A stretch of 64,000 bases of DNA from Cryptomeria japonica (lineage: Eukaryota > Streptophyta > Pinopsida > Cupressales > Cupressaceae), in assembly GCF_030272615.1 (NCBI RefSeq), contig NC_081410.1, forward strand, positions 115,355,140 through 115,419,139, given 5' to 3'. The position numbers were made by a program, and so were the translations under genes. This document shows positions 54,718-64,000 of the stretch, piece after piece. Below the pieces are notes generated by a model. The model was not told the origin of the DNA. It did not search any database and was given only the letters and a program-made list of their open reading frames with translations. Within the stretch, counting starts at the first letter, position 1; each line of letters begins with the position of its first letter.

Positions 54718-57700
54718 TTTGTTTGTAAGTTTGTTTTTGAAGTTGATTGAAGATGATGATGAGTGGTGATGAAATGAAAGATTGATTGGTTGGTGATTTG
54801 TGTTGTATGGGGATCTCTAGCAGTTTAAGGTAGATGTAACCGAAATTCCTCCTTTGAATTGCTTGTTTGTTTTGAGGAGTTTGGATGTGATAAGATGTAG
54901 AGAAATCTGAGATGTGTTACAAATTTTGACTACCTAGTAATGAGAGGATTCACTCATGAACTAGTTTTAACCTGCGTAGATGTGTCTCTTAGGATGAGCT
55001 TATCCTAGATGTAGAAACAATCTAAAAAGTGATGTGATGTGTTTGATTTCAAGCAATATCTAAAAAGAGAATTTGGGACAAGAACCTCTTTAATGCTTTG
55101 AGAGTTTTTGGGATGGATTGATGATGGAATAATGATGTATGAATGAGATGGTGGATGTTTTTTTGTTTTCAACTTCGATCTTTCAATAAAAACTTTGTGT
55201 CACAAATGGAACAAACTCTTCTTCTTCTCTTTCAGGTGTTGGTGGCACTTCTCGAGCTGTGTTGTAGGTGATACAAATGTTTGGGAAGAATTTGGGGTTA
55301 ATCTTTCCTCCTTGATTTTTGTGATAACTCAGAGCTCTATATTGCATAAAAGCTCTGCGGTTCAATGATTCTGAATCAAACTCGTTTGTTTTACCTTGAA
55401 GGTATAGACGCATGCGATGCAGAAAGACTCTATGTGAGACAAAGATTTGTCTATTGAGATAGAAGAATTTCCTCCTTTTGATCAAAGCCTTTGAGCTGAA
55501 TGGTCTTCTTTTCAAGGTAATATTCTGATGACACTTCTTCTTTCACAAGATGTGAAGAATGGTCATAAATTTTGTCTCTTTGTTGTTTGCACTTTGTTTT
55601 TGGTATTTTTGGTTGTGTTGACAGATGTTGGATGAATACTTTGTTTTTGGGATTTGATTTTCTGATTTTTTTTTTTGACAAGAAAACAAAGCAAGCACAC
55701 AAACACAAGATTGTAGCCTCAAAGGCACAAATGAGTATGGGTCTAGATCAACCCAATCCTTGGACTTGTTTCTGACCCTTCCTTTAGATGTATTTTAAGG
55801 TGTAGTTCCAAAGCCTGAAGTCGGCTCAATTCGCACTAGGTCTGTAAAACGAACACACTTCAAACACTTTTTATCCCTAAGGTCAAATGGCCAGTTGTGA
55901 TAAATTTAGCCCACATCTTGATATTTCTTCGACTTTGGTACTACATACCTTATGAATCCTGCCATGGTAGGTAAGGATGTGATATACTAAGTCTTGCACG
56001 AGCATAACAAATAGATGATCCCTATGATGGGGGAGTCACCACTTTTATCAAGCCACAAGTGACCTTTCAAAAAGCTATGTTTCTACTCAAGGAAATATGT
56101 ATGGTGAGTATCTTGGGAGCAAAACCTTCTATGCTCTTGCACTAAATTATACCTCAAATATCCTCAATCAATAGAACAGGTGGGCTACTACTTAAAGGTG
56201 TTTAGTCATGTTCGATGGCTTTGGACATAAGTTCATTCTGCAGTGACTCACTTAAGAGCCTTGTAATTGGTGGTGGGGCCCATTTGTCCTTTCTACCAGT
56301 TACACTGTAGGAACAGCTATACCCAAGGCTACAGCTTTCGCTCTCACCTGATTTCTATAGCAGCTCGAAGGATTTACCGCTCGAGGTCGTTCCCAAGAGT
56401 ATCGATCCCTTGGCAGGCCTCTCTTAAAAAGATAAAATTTTGAGTGTTACTAACACTTTTCTCTTGCACCTAGGACCACGAGAGCCAAGGGAGAGGATAG
56501 TGTGTGTTAGAAGTAGGACCACCCGACTGACCTTTGTGCACAAGCGTGCCAAACACCAAATTCACTTGTTCTTTTTAATCCATCATTGCAAATGTGATCT
56601 AACTATTTGGAGATGTTGCTCCAACAGCCATGGTGTTCTTTTTAACTTCAAAAGAAATGTGTTTTGTAATCTAGAATTCGGAAATCCTGGTCAACTTAAT
56701 GAAAAACACGTTTGCATGAAGTAAAATCGCTTGCAAAAATCAAAACAAGTGGATTGTGTATTTTATTTGCACCAAAATTTGAAGTGTGGTTTGTAAATTT
56801 TAGGTCCGAATTGATGCAAGGAAATCAAATTTGTGTTGTTGCTTTTAAGCACCAAAAGAAAATGAGTCCTAACTTGCAATGAAAGCAAATTTGAAGTTGT
56901 TGTTCTTTTTACCTTGCAATAAAGAAAGATGAATTTTCTTTTAAGCACCAAAAACAAGTTTGAGGTTCATTTTATGCACTCCAAAATAAAATGTGAGGTT
57001 TATTTTAACTTCTACAAGAAGGGAGAATGGATTCTTTTTAACCAACTTTTGTTGAAAGAAAGTTAAAAAAAAAGAAACTTAAAGCCTCTAAACTAACTCC
57101 TTCCCCTGCACAAAACAGATTAGAACCTGCACACAATCAGTGATCAAATGTTAGTGTGGGCTTACACAAGCCTAAATTCTGATTTTGGTTACAAATTTTA
57201 CAAATCCTGATTCTGAAATGCCCTGAAATTTGACTAAGTCTGAAATTTGGAGGATCTTCCAAAAACTAGATTTTGCATTACAACTCCTAGAGGTCTGAAA
57301 CCCCTCTCAAACATCCTGAAAGTATATATGGAATATAACTTATATTCCATATATATTCTGCCTCTCACAAACCTAAGAAAAATAATTTTATCAATTACAA
57401 GGCCTTTTTTTACAACGTTCTGTTACAATAGCGCTAGTCTGTGTGAAAACAGAAGTGCTACTTTAACACAAACGCGCTAGAATATTACAAAAGCGCTAAA
57501 AGAAAAGATTTTTACAACAATACAAAAGCGCTAATATAAATACAAAAGCGCTAATTAATGAACAAAAGCGCCAAAATACTGACAAAAGCGCTAATTCTTT
57601 GACAATAGTGCTATTGTAAGAACAAAAGCGCTAAAAGACAAAAAACAATAGCGCTAAAACGCGACAAAAGCGCCAAAGCGCGACCTGTGTGTCAAGTTCA

Positions 57701-57752
57701 ACATTCAAACATGTTAGTTGGGTTAAAAAAAATTGTTTTTTAGGTGCTTGGA
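54718..57752 (-). other. untranslated gag leader of element B
   Basis: A leader of about 3 kb without a domain-bearing gene. A 110-codon basic open stretch on the minus strand (55515-55183, ending EREEEEFVPFVTQSFY) sits where Ogre elements carry an extra ORF, but it has no match in element A, so I leave it unnamed. A GC-richer block lies near 56270-56430. The motif array 57426-57685 is at its PBS end. Confidence 0.55.
57426..57685 (-). repeat. AGCGCTTTTG motif array, gag leader, element B
   Basis: About 12 copies of CAAAAGCGCT (plus strand) or variants such as CAATAGCGCT and CAAAAGCGCC, spaced about 15-25 bp. It is the reverse complement of the intron array at 42110-42440 and ends about 70 bp from the PBS. 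Confidence 0.9.
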
Positions 57753-57770
57753 TTCACGTCGGGTTCACCA
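57753..57770 (-). promoter_or_regulatory. primer binding site of element B, tRNA-Trp-like
   Basis: On the minus strand TGGTGAACCCGACGTGAA starts two bases inside the 5' LTR. Together with the next bases it matches, with one mismatch, the 3' end of plant tRNA-Trp as I remember it (T-arm plus acceptor ending GGGTTCA-CCA). The tRNA identity should be confirmed; the position is firm. Confidence 0.8.
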
Positions 57771-57772
57771 AA

Positions 57773-59154
57773 TGATGCCCTCCTAAATGGCACAAGGTTA
57801 GTCTACGATCAAAGAACACAAAACACACAAGACGTTAGAGTTAATCAATCAAAAACTAAAACATATGAAGACATTCCAAGAGAGACACTAAAAACATGCT
57901 AATGAATCTAACTAAAGAAGTAAAGATAATGAGACATCTCCAACTGCCTCTTAGCATGGCCTTAGTTTCTTCTCCCTTGTTCCTCTCCTCTCCAAGTTCC
58001 AAAATAATGTAGCTCTCAGCAGCTTTTTGCACTATGGATGCTTATGGAGGATTGAGATTTGTAGTATAGCTCCAAATATGAAATGAAAAGCTATTTTTAT
58101 GCTAAAATGATATATTTTAACCAAAAAGACAAGATTTAGTTATGCTATGCTAAATGCTCTCTAAAATGTCTATAGTCTAAATGCTTACAAGTTTTCAGGA
58201 TCTGGATTATGAAGGAATGGGCTCTATTTATAGGAAAAATGGAGCAATGGATGGTTGAGATTGAGTAATCTCAACAAGGGTCAGGATTGAATGATTGCAA
58301 ATCCATGTGAGGGCTTTCAACCCAATCCCAGGATGACAAGTGTTAATGTGAGATAGGTTGAGAGGAGAGGGAATAAGCATTAAATGCCTGATATGACTTT
58401 GGGATTTTGAGTCAAGGTTGGTTGAATGAATAAACTCTTTATTCAAAGAATAAAGCTTTTATCCAATGGATAAATTCTTGTGCAAATGTGAAATGGATGA
58501 ATATGGTCAAAACAATAAATGTTTGGGGAGACAAGATTGAAATAACCATAAATGGTTATGTAAGAGCCATAAATGGTCATGTAAGAGCCATTAGTGGTCT
58601 TGGAAGACTTTAGAGGTTAATTTGTTGAACACACAAAGCATTAAATGCTTTTCAAAGACTTTGGAGTCTTTGAGAAGTGACTCCATTTTGCTTAGGAATG
58701 TGACAATAATTAGGGGATGGATTAGGCTAATTAGGAAGGGGTTAGAAGAATCTAGAAGGGGATTAGATTTTGCAAGTGGATTTGGTGGGTGAGGGAAAAT
58801 AGGATTTTATTAAAATAAAAATTCATTTATTTTAATAAATGTGTGCAAGTTGCATTTGTAGGAAAATGCAAGTGGGGGGGGTTTTAAAATGATTTAAATA
58901 AATGTTTTATTTAATTTATTTAAAAGAGGAATACGGGGATTTTAATTAAATAAATTGATTTTATTTATTTAATTGATTGGAATTGGATTTTATGAATTAA
59001 TTAAAATAAATTGAATAATTTATTTAATTAATAGAAGAATGTTTGGGGATGAATTAATTAAATATTAATTTAATTAACTGATGGCTAGTAGATTTTTAAT
59101 CAAATAAATAGCAAATATTCATTTAATTAAAATGGACAGATTTGTGTGACTACA
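57773..59154 (-). repeat. 5' LTR of element B (1382 bp)
   Basis: Identical in length to 40166-41547. The outer flank GTATG is the TSD. Confidence 0.95.
58224..58232 (-). promoter_or_regulatory. TATA box of element B 5' LTR
   Basis: TATAAATAG on the minus strand (CCTATAAATAGAGCCC context), a canonical plant core promoter. Transcription would start about 30 bp to the left and run toward the PBS. Confidence 0.75.
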
Positions 59155-59292
59155 GTATGAATCCACTTGCCTTCTCAAAATGTGTTGCACTTTGTTTGAA
59201 TTCTTGTGTTGGTTCTTTTGCTTGTACAATTCTATCAATTATCATTATTCACTCATATTTGGGCCTTTGTTGTCATACAACATCGATATACT

Positions 59293-59594
59293 TGTTGGAC
59301 TAATTGCCAATGTCCTTCTTCAGATTTGAGACATAGACTAACTGCCTCTTGGGGATCCATTTATCTCTGGCATTAAAAGGTTGATCTTTTGGTACAATTA
59401 CAAACGTGTTTCAAAAAATGGCATCAGAGTTGGGTCGTAGGTTTGAATCTCCTTGGGTGACGCTGAGTGGGGGATTGTTGGACTAATCGCCAATGTCCCC
59501 CTTTGGATTCGAGACATGGATCAATTGCCTCTCGTGGATCTGTTTATCTTTGGTGTTTGTATCAATCTTTTGGTGCAAGGAAAAATGTGTTCCA
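59293..59594 (+). mobile_element. candidate TRIM (miniature LTR retrotransposon)
   Basis: Two direct repeats of about 120 bp, both starting TGTTGGACTAAT and ending CA (59293-59413 and 59476-59594), flank only about 62 bp. Directly after the first lies TGGCATCAGAG (59419), close to the initiator-Met PBS TGGTATCAGAG. Directly before the second lies the purine tract GAGTGGGGGAT. Flanking ATACT and ATAAT could be a TSD with one change. No coding capacity; it would rely on proteins from other elements. Confidence 0.7.
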
Positions 59595-59599
59595 ATAAT

Positions 59600-60019
59600 A
59601 TTGCTGCCCCTACATTCTATATGTTGGCTACTAAAGGGTTTGGATATCTTTTGACTCATATTATTACTTAGAACCTAACTAAAGGTATTAATCTTACTTA
59701 TTCCACCAAAAAAATTATTAATAGTGTCTCTGATGACAACTCATTTCTTAGTCTCTTAGAAGATGATGATAATATTAAAAATCTCTTCAATTCTTAGACA
59801 CCATTTATTTAGCCTCTTATTTAATTATTCAATGGAAAAAAGTTATTATTATGAACAATCCTCTCCATGCTAGTTTGATTGACTCAATTCTTTTGGTTGG
59901 AAATGGATTGTCATCGATAAATTTTCAAATTTATCAGTAGGTATTTTACTCTTCAACCTTATCGATCTCCTATGTGGTGAGTAACTATTCTCCATGTCTA
60001 AGATCTCCTAAACTAGGGT
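59600..60019. other. no gene seen
   Basis: Short frames only. It probably belongs to older repeat debris or the 5' UTR of the LINE that follows. Confidence 0.4.
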
Positions 60020-60026
60020 TCTGCGA

Positions 60027-61350
60027 ATGGAGGGAAATTTGAATTCTGCGAATGGAGGGAAATGCACAACTAGTTTTTCCTCTGGTTCTGCAACCTTTGA
60101 AGCTCAAGGACAACTTGTCTCTTTGGGATCTACGGGGGATGATCAGGATGGTCGAAAGGATGGGGACCCACGACATTGGGACCCTCCTCTTGACTTTGAA
60201 AATACTGAAGATTCTACAAAATTGGGTCACGAGATCTTGAACGCGGAGCTGGAAAAGAAGGCTGGAGACAAAGTGGTCAAATCTTGGAACAGTTTCTTTG
60301 CAAATAAGCTTACTGGTAAATCTACCTTTCCCTCTATGGAAGATATTTCTGATAGAAAGGTAGGTAGATTAGCTATTGTCCGGATGTGGTCATAGATCAA
60401 AGTATTTCTCTTATGGCATTTTCCCTTGTGGGGAAATCTGTTGGACCCATACCTAATATTAAAGTTGTTAGGTCTTTTTGTGAAGAGAAAATGGAGGTTG
60501 AAAGGACAGGTTGATTTTCAGCCCTGTCAAGGGTTTTTTTTGTCTTTTCCTTCTCCTATGGTGAAGACTTGGAAATGGCTCTGAGCGGAGGACCCTGGAT
60601 GCTTGGGAAGTCTTCTTTATCTTTAAGAAAATGGTCTTCAAAAAATGGAGCTCAATGACTCCTTTTTTGAATCTGCTCCAGTCTAGGTGCGGCTCCCTAG
60701 TTTGTCGCTTAAATTTTGGTTGGAGGACGTGTTTTCAGGCATTGCCAAAACCTTTGGGGAGCTTGTGGCTATAGATTCTATGACAGCGGTGTGAAAGAGA
60801 CTAGTGTATACGAGGATATGCATTAATATCTCACAGAACACAGACCTTCCTAGCTCTATCGAAATAAATTCCAAGCTAGGTAAGTGGGAACAAGTCATAA
60901 ATTTTGAATCCCTCCCTTTCATGTGCTTTTTATGTAGGAAAGTTGGACATTGGGTGAAGGCTTGTCCTAGTAACCCAAAGAATGCTCAGAAAGAACAATA
61001 ATCATGTTAAACAGATCTGGAAAGAGAAGCTAAACAAAAATGAGGAGGGTAGATCAAAAGGAGGAACTGGACTCCCTAGTAACTCAAAAGATATAACAAG
61101 GGATGAAAGAAAATCTAGTCCTTCGAAGGAGATTCCTCAGAAGGAAATCAGAAAGGATGAAGAGAATGTATTTGAAGTTAAAACAAGCAATGGCTTTGAA
61201 ACTTTACAGATTCAAGAAGAAGAAAATGTAATTATAGAAGAAATTCTTGAAGACGGTGAGATTGGAGACATAAATGAATCACAATATGAGATTCCAAAAG
61301 AACATAATAGGAATGTAATAAAGTGTGTTCAAAGGACTCTGAATCTCTAG
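60027..61350 (+). pseudogene. ORF1 (DUF4283, CCHC knuckle) of second LINE
   Basis: The first open piece is 60027-60395 (MEGNLNSANGGKC). The DUF4283 part then reads PV.VRLPSLSLKFWLEDVFSGIAKTFGELVAIDSMTA, with TAG for Trp at 60685, and LVYTRICINI. The zinc knuckle CFLCRKVGHWVKAC at 60927-60968 is complete (C-x2-C-x4-H-x4-C). After a frameshift near 60995 the acidic/basic tail continues to 61350. RNA-binding component of the LINE particle; broken by stops. Confidence 0.78.
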
Positions 61351-61714
61351 ATGTAATCTTTGAAGAAAAGACCCAGTTTAGATCACCCCAGGTTAACCTT
61401 AACTCTCCATTCTAGAACTTTGGGACTGATTCATCCACCTCATCTCAGCGAAAAGGAGAACCTTGGAATAGTAAGAAGTCTGCATATAAAAATGAAGTAG
61501 ATGAAGACTTAATAGAAGTGGGAAAAAAGAAAAACAAGAAAACAGGGTGTACTAATGGGGTTAAAACTAGAACCAGATCTAAGGTGGATATTGGACTTTC
61601 CAAATCTCCACAGGGGCGCAAAACTATGAAGTGGCATAGGGACTAGGGGAGCAAACAAAATATAGCTAATGGAAGGCAGTGAACCATTCAGGAATCTTGC
61701 TCCTAGGTTTCCAA

Positions 61715-64000
61715 ATGAAGGTAATCTCTTGGAACATTAGAGGCCTAAATGGTCTCCATAAGCAGGATGTGCTCATGAATTGTATCAGAGATCATAAGCC
61801 GGACATTATCCTGGTTCAGGAAACTAAAATGAGTAAGGAAAAAGTAAAAAAATAAAAATTCTTTAAACTTGGGGGTGTGTGTGGCAGTAGTTCTAATAGA
61901 GCGTCTGGTGGGGTTGCCATATTTTGGAATAAGAAAACTATTGATGGAGACCTGATTGATGAAGATGGTACTATCATTTCTATGAGAGTCAAATGCATTA
62001 CTGAAGGACAAGACTGGGTGGTTACCAACATTTATGCCCCCAACTCTAAAGCTACTTGGAGCAAGTTTTGGGACAAAATCCAGCAGAAAAGAGGGACTTT
62101 TACCCAGGATAGTTGTCTTTTGATGGGAGATTTCAACACTCCTCTGTAGAAAATTAAAAAATTTGGTGGAACCCAAGCTCAATTGGATAGCAAGATTGAT
62201 CTTATAGACTTTATCAATGCCAATGCCCTTATTGATGTTGACCTTTCTGGAGCTTCCTACACTTGGTCTAATCGAAGGGATGGAGGAGAAATTATTCACA
62301 TAAGGCTTGATAGCTCTCTTATTATTCCTGACTAGGTCCTTAAGTATAGATGCTCTCTATCTGTTATTAACAGAATTGGATCAGACCATTATCCTATTTC
62401 TTTTGTTGCTGATTCTATTAAGGGCAAACACTGCTTTCCCTTCCGGTTTGAAAAAATGTGGATCTCACACCCTTCCTTGGAAGCTTCCGTTTCCAAATGG
62501 TGGAATATAACTGTGGATGGTTTTGTCATGTTCAAAGTTGCAAAAAAGTTAAAAAATATCAAAGATAACATCAAGGTTTGGAATAAAAACATTTTTAGGG
62601 ATATTTTTGAATCTAAGAGGAAGCTCAAGGAGGAATTAGAATAGATTCAAAATTCTATTCAAAAACATGGTTATAAGAATGTCCCCAAGGCTAAAGAAGA
62701 TGAGGTTCTAGCCAAATACTACAACACTATTTCAAGAGAAGAAATTTACTGGAGGCAGAGATCTAGGGTAATTTGGTTAGAGGTTGGTGACAGAAATACT
62801 AAATTCTTTCATATGACATCAATGAAGTATAAAGTGGCAAGTAGAATTTACAGATTGATTGTTAATGATAAAACTCTCGTCAAAGATGATGGCATAACTG
62901 ATGAAGTTATAAGGTTCTTCTCTAACCTTCCAACTGGTAGCAAGGAACTTGACCTTGTTAAGCAGCAAGATCTGGTTGAAAATATTCCTAAGATTATTGG
63001 ACCTAATCAGAATAGGATTTTATCTGCCATCCCCTCAGTTGATGAAATTAAAAGAGTTGTTTTCTCCTTCCAAGGGGATAAGGCACCGGGCCCGGATGGC
63101 TTCCCCATGTTTTTCTTTCAGGAATATTGGCACATTGTTGGGGATGATGTGGTCAATGCTATCAAAGAATTCTTTGGTTCTAGAATAATTCTTAAAGAAA
63201 TCAACTCTACCTTCATTGCTCTAATTCCTAAGGTGGCTGGAGCTGATTATATGGGTAAGTTTAGGCCAATAAGTCTATGCAATTCTTTTTACAAGATAAT
63301 CTCAAAAGTCCTGACTTCTAGATTGCTGGTTGTTCTTCCTCTTGTTATCTCTGAGGAGCAAAAAGGATTTGTCCTGGGTAGGTAGATTTTGGACTCTATA
63401 ATTCTTGTGCATGAGAATATCCATTCTCTTAATGCTGCAAACAAAGAGGGATTCCTCATAAATCTGGATTTGGCAAAAGCATATGACAGGGTTGAATGGC
63501 AGGTTCTTTTTAGGATCATGGAAGCCTTTGGATTTGATGAGAAGGTTATCAAAATCACTAGAGAGCTGATATCTACGCCGAATTTTCTATTATTGTTAAT
63601 GGATCTCCTTCCAGATTTTTTAAGTCTTCAAGGGGTCTCAGGCAAGGAGATCCTATCTCGCCCATTCTTTTCACTATTTTGGCGGAATGTTTGAGTAGAT
63701 TGATTCAAAAATTGAAGGAGAAAAGGATCATCAAAGGATTGCAACCCTCTTCAGCTAATTTCTTCTGTACTCATCAACAGTTTGTTAATGATACTATATT
63801 ATTGGGATACTCTTCTATGAGTGAAGCTTCTGCCTTCAAAAATGCTCTCAACTTTTATTCCCTTGCTACAGGCCAACGGGTTAACTGGGAGAAATCTGCT
63901 ATTTACTTCATCAACACTCCCTTGTTGAGGCAGCAGAGGATTGCTAACATAATTGGCTGTAAGGTTGAGCTGCTCCCCTCTACTTATTTGGGCCTCCCTC
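61715..64000 (+). pseudogene. ORF2 (endonuclease and RT) of second LINE, incomplete
   Basis: Starts at ATG 61715: MKVISWNIRGLNGLHKQ (endonuclease block 1), then IILVQETKM (QE), GGVAIFW, TNIYAPNS (Y-A-x-N), CLLMGDFNTPL (GDFN), ASYTWSNRR and GSDHYPISF (SDH catalytic block). RT: LEVGDRNTKFFH, GDKAPGPDGFPMFFFQ, FIALIPKV.GADYMGKFRPISLCNSFYKI, QKGFVLGR, LINLDLAKAYDRVEWQVL, then after a frameshift near 63575 SRGLRQGDPISPILFTILAE and FVNDTILLG at 63781-63807 in place of FADDT. In-frame stops (61853, 62147, 62333, 62642, 63383) sit in otherwise good sequence; several are at former CAG or TGG codons. Confidence 0.9.

Larger units (their letters stand above)
40166..59154 (-). mobile_element. Tat-type Ty3/gypsy LTR retrotransposon B (19.0 kb)
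   Basis: Complete element with TG...CA LTRs of 1382 bp each and TSD GTATG (40161-40165 and 59155-59159). It sits inside an older LTR-like repeat whose two halves rejoin when the element is removed. Organisation is the same as element A: minus-strand gag, PR, G-patch-like spacer, RT, RNase H, archaeal RNase H, INT, plus a convergent plus-strand PMD gene. By eye the LTRs differ at about 11 of 1382 sites, so insertion is fairly recent for a large plant genome. pol is largely open, but gag has several stops. Confidence 0.95.
60020..64000 (+). mobile_element. second LINE, truncated by the window edge
   Basis: Plus-strand LINE of a different family from the one at 24.5-30.3 kb. ORF1 is followed by ORF2 with endonuclease and RT; the rest lies beyond 64000. 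Near the start a 20-bp phrase TTCTGCGAATGGAGGGAAAT is tandemly duplicated (60020-60061). Confidence 0.85.

Noticed and set aside
55183-55515. 110-codon basic frame upstream of gag in element B, as a possible Ogre-like ORF1
   Set aside because: No counterpart in element A and no recognisable domain; kept only as a note in the leader entry.

Overview
The window looks like repeat-dominated nuclear DNA of a seed plant with a large genome. A gymnosperm or conifer is the best guess, but the sequence does not prove it. I see no intact host gene. Nearly everything recognisable is retroelement-derived: two very long Ty3/gypsy LTR retrotransposons of the Tat/Ogre type (16.0 and 19.0 kb), several LINE copies or fragments, a tRNA-derived SINE with an 18-bp target-site duplication, a candidate 0.3-kb TRIM, a degenerate TTTAGGG-type interstitial telomeric array, and AT-rich filler.

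Layout: 1-1157 is a LINE ORF1 fragment fused to a 1.1-kb telomere-like array (1171-2275). Positions 3777-19818 are Tat element A, with LTRs of 779 and 767 bp and TSD CTACT. Positions 20540-21070 are GA-rich satellite-like DNA, 21218-21484 is the SINE, and 21577-23217 is a 5'-truncated LINE. A long decayed LINE spans 24480-30350. LTR-like debris, tRNA-like modules and DUF4283/RNase H relics fill 30360-40160. Positions 40166-59154 are Tat element B, with two 1382-bp LTRs and TSD GTATG; it is younger and still carries a 976-codon open pol frame. The TRIM lies at 59293-59594, and a second LINE runs from about 60020 off the right edge.

The two Tat elements share an unusual plan. gag-PR-RT-RNaseH-aRNaseH-INT lies on the minus strand. 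On the plus strand, just inside the 3' LTR, each carries a convergent gene with its own TATA box about 100 bp before the first ATG, a short conserved first exon, an intron of about 0.7-0.8 kb, and a long second exon encoding a plant mobile domain (PMD, the MAIN/MAIL1 family) followed by a Gly- or Gln-rich linker and a coiled-coil tail. The intron is packed with about 14-17 copies of a short motif. The same motif is clustered in the gag leader at the other end of the same element, in the same orientation relative to transcription. The motif differs between elements (CGCGTCTGTG-like in A, AGCGCTTTTG-like in B) while the architecture is conserved. This fits a cis-encoded PMD regulator that co-evolves with its own target arrays, and it is the main candidate for a previously undescribed system.

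Other leads are: conserved hairpins at the polypurine tract with a compensatory base change; stop codons and active-site losses that mostly look like C-to-T decay at CAG, CTG and CGA sites; and a conserved unknown protein segment just downstream of RNase H in two independent LINE copies. All motif counts and identities were made by eye.
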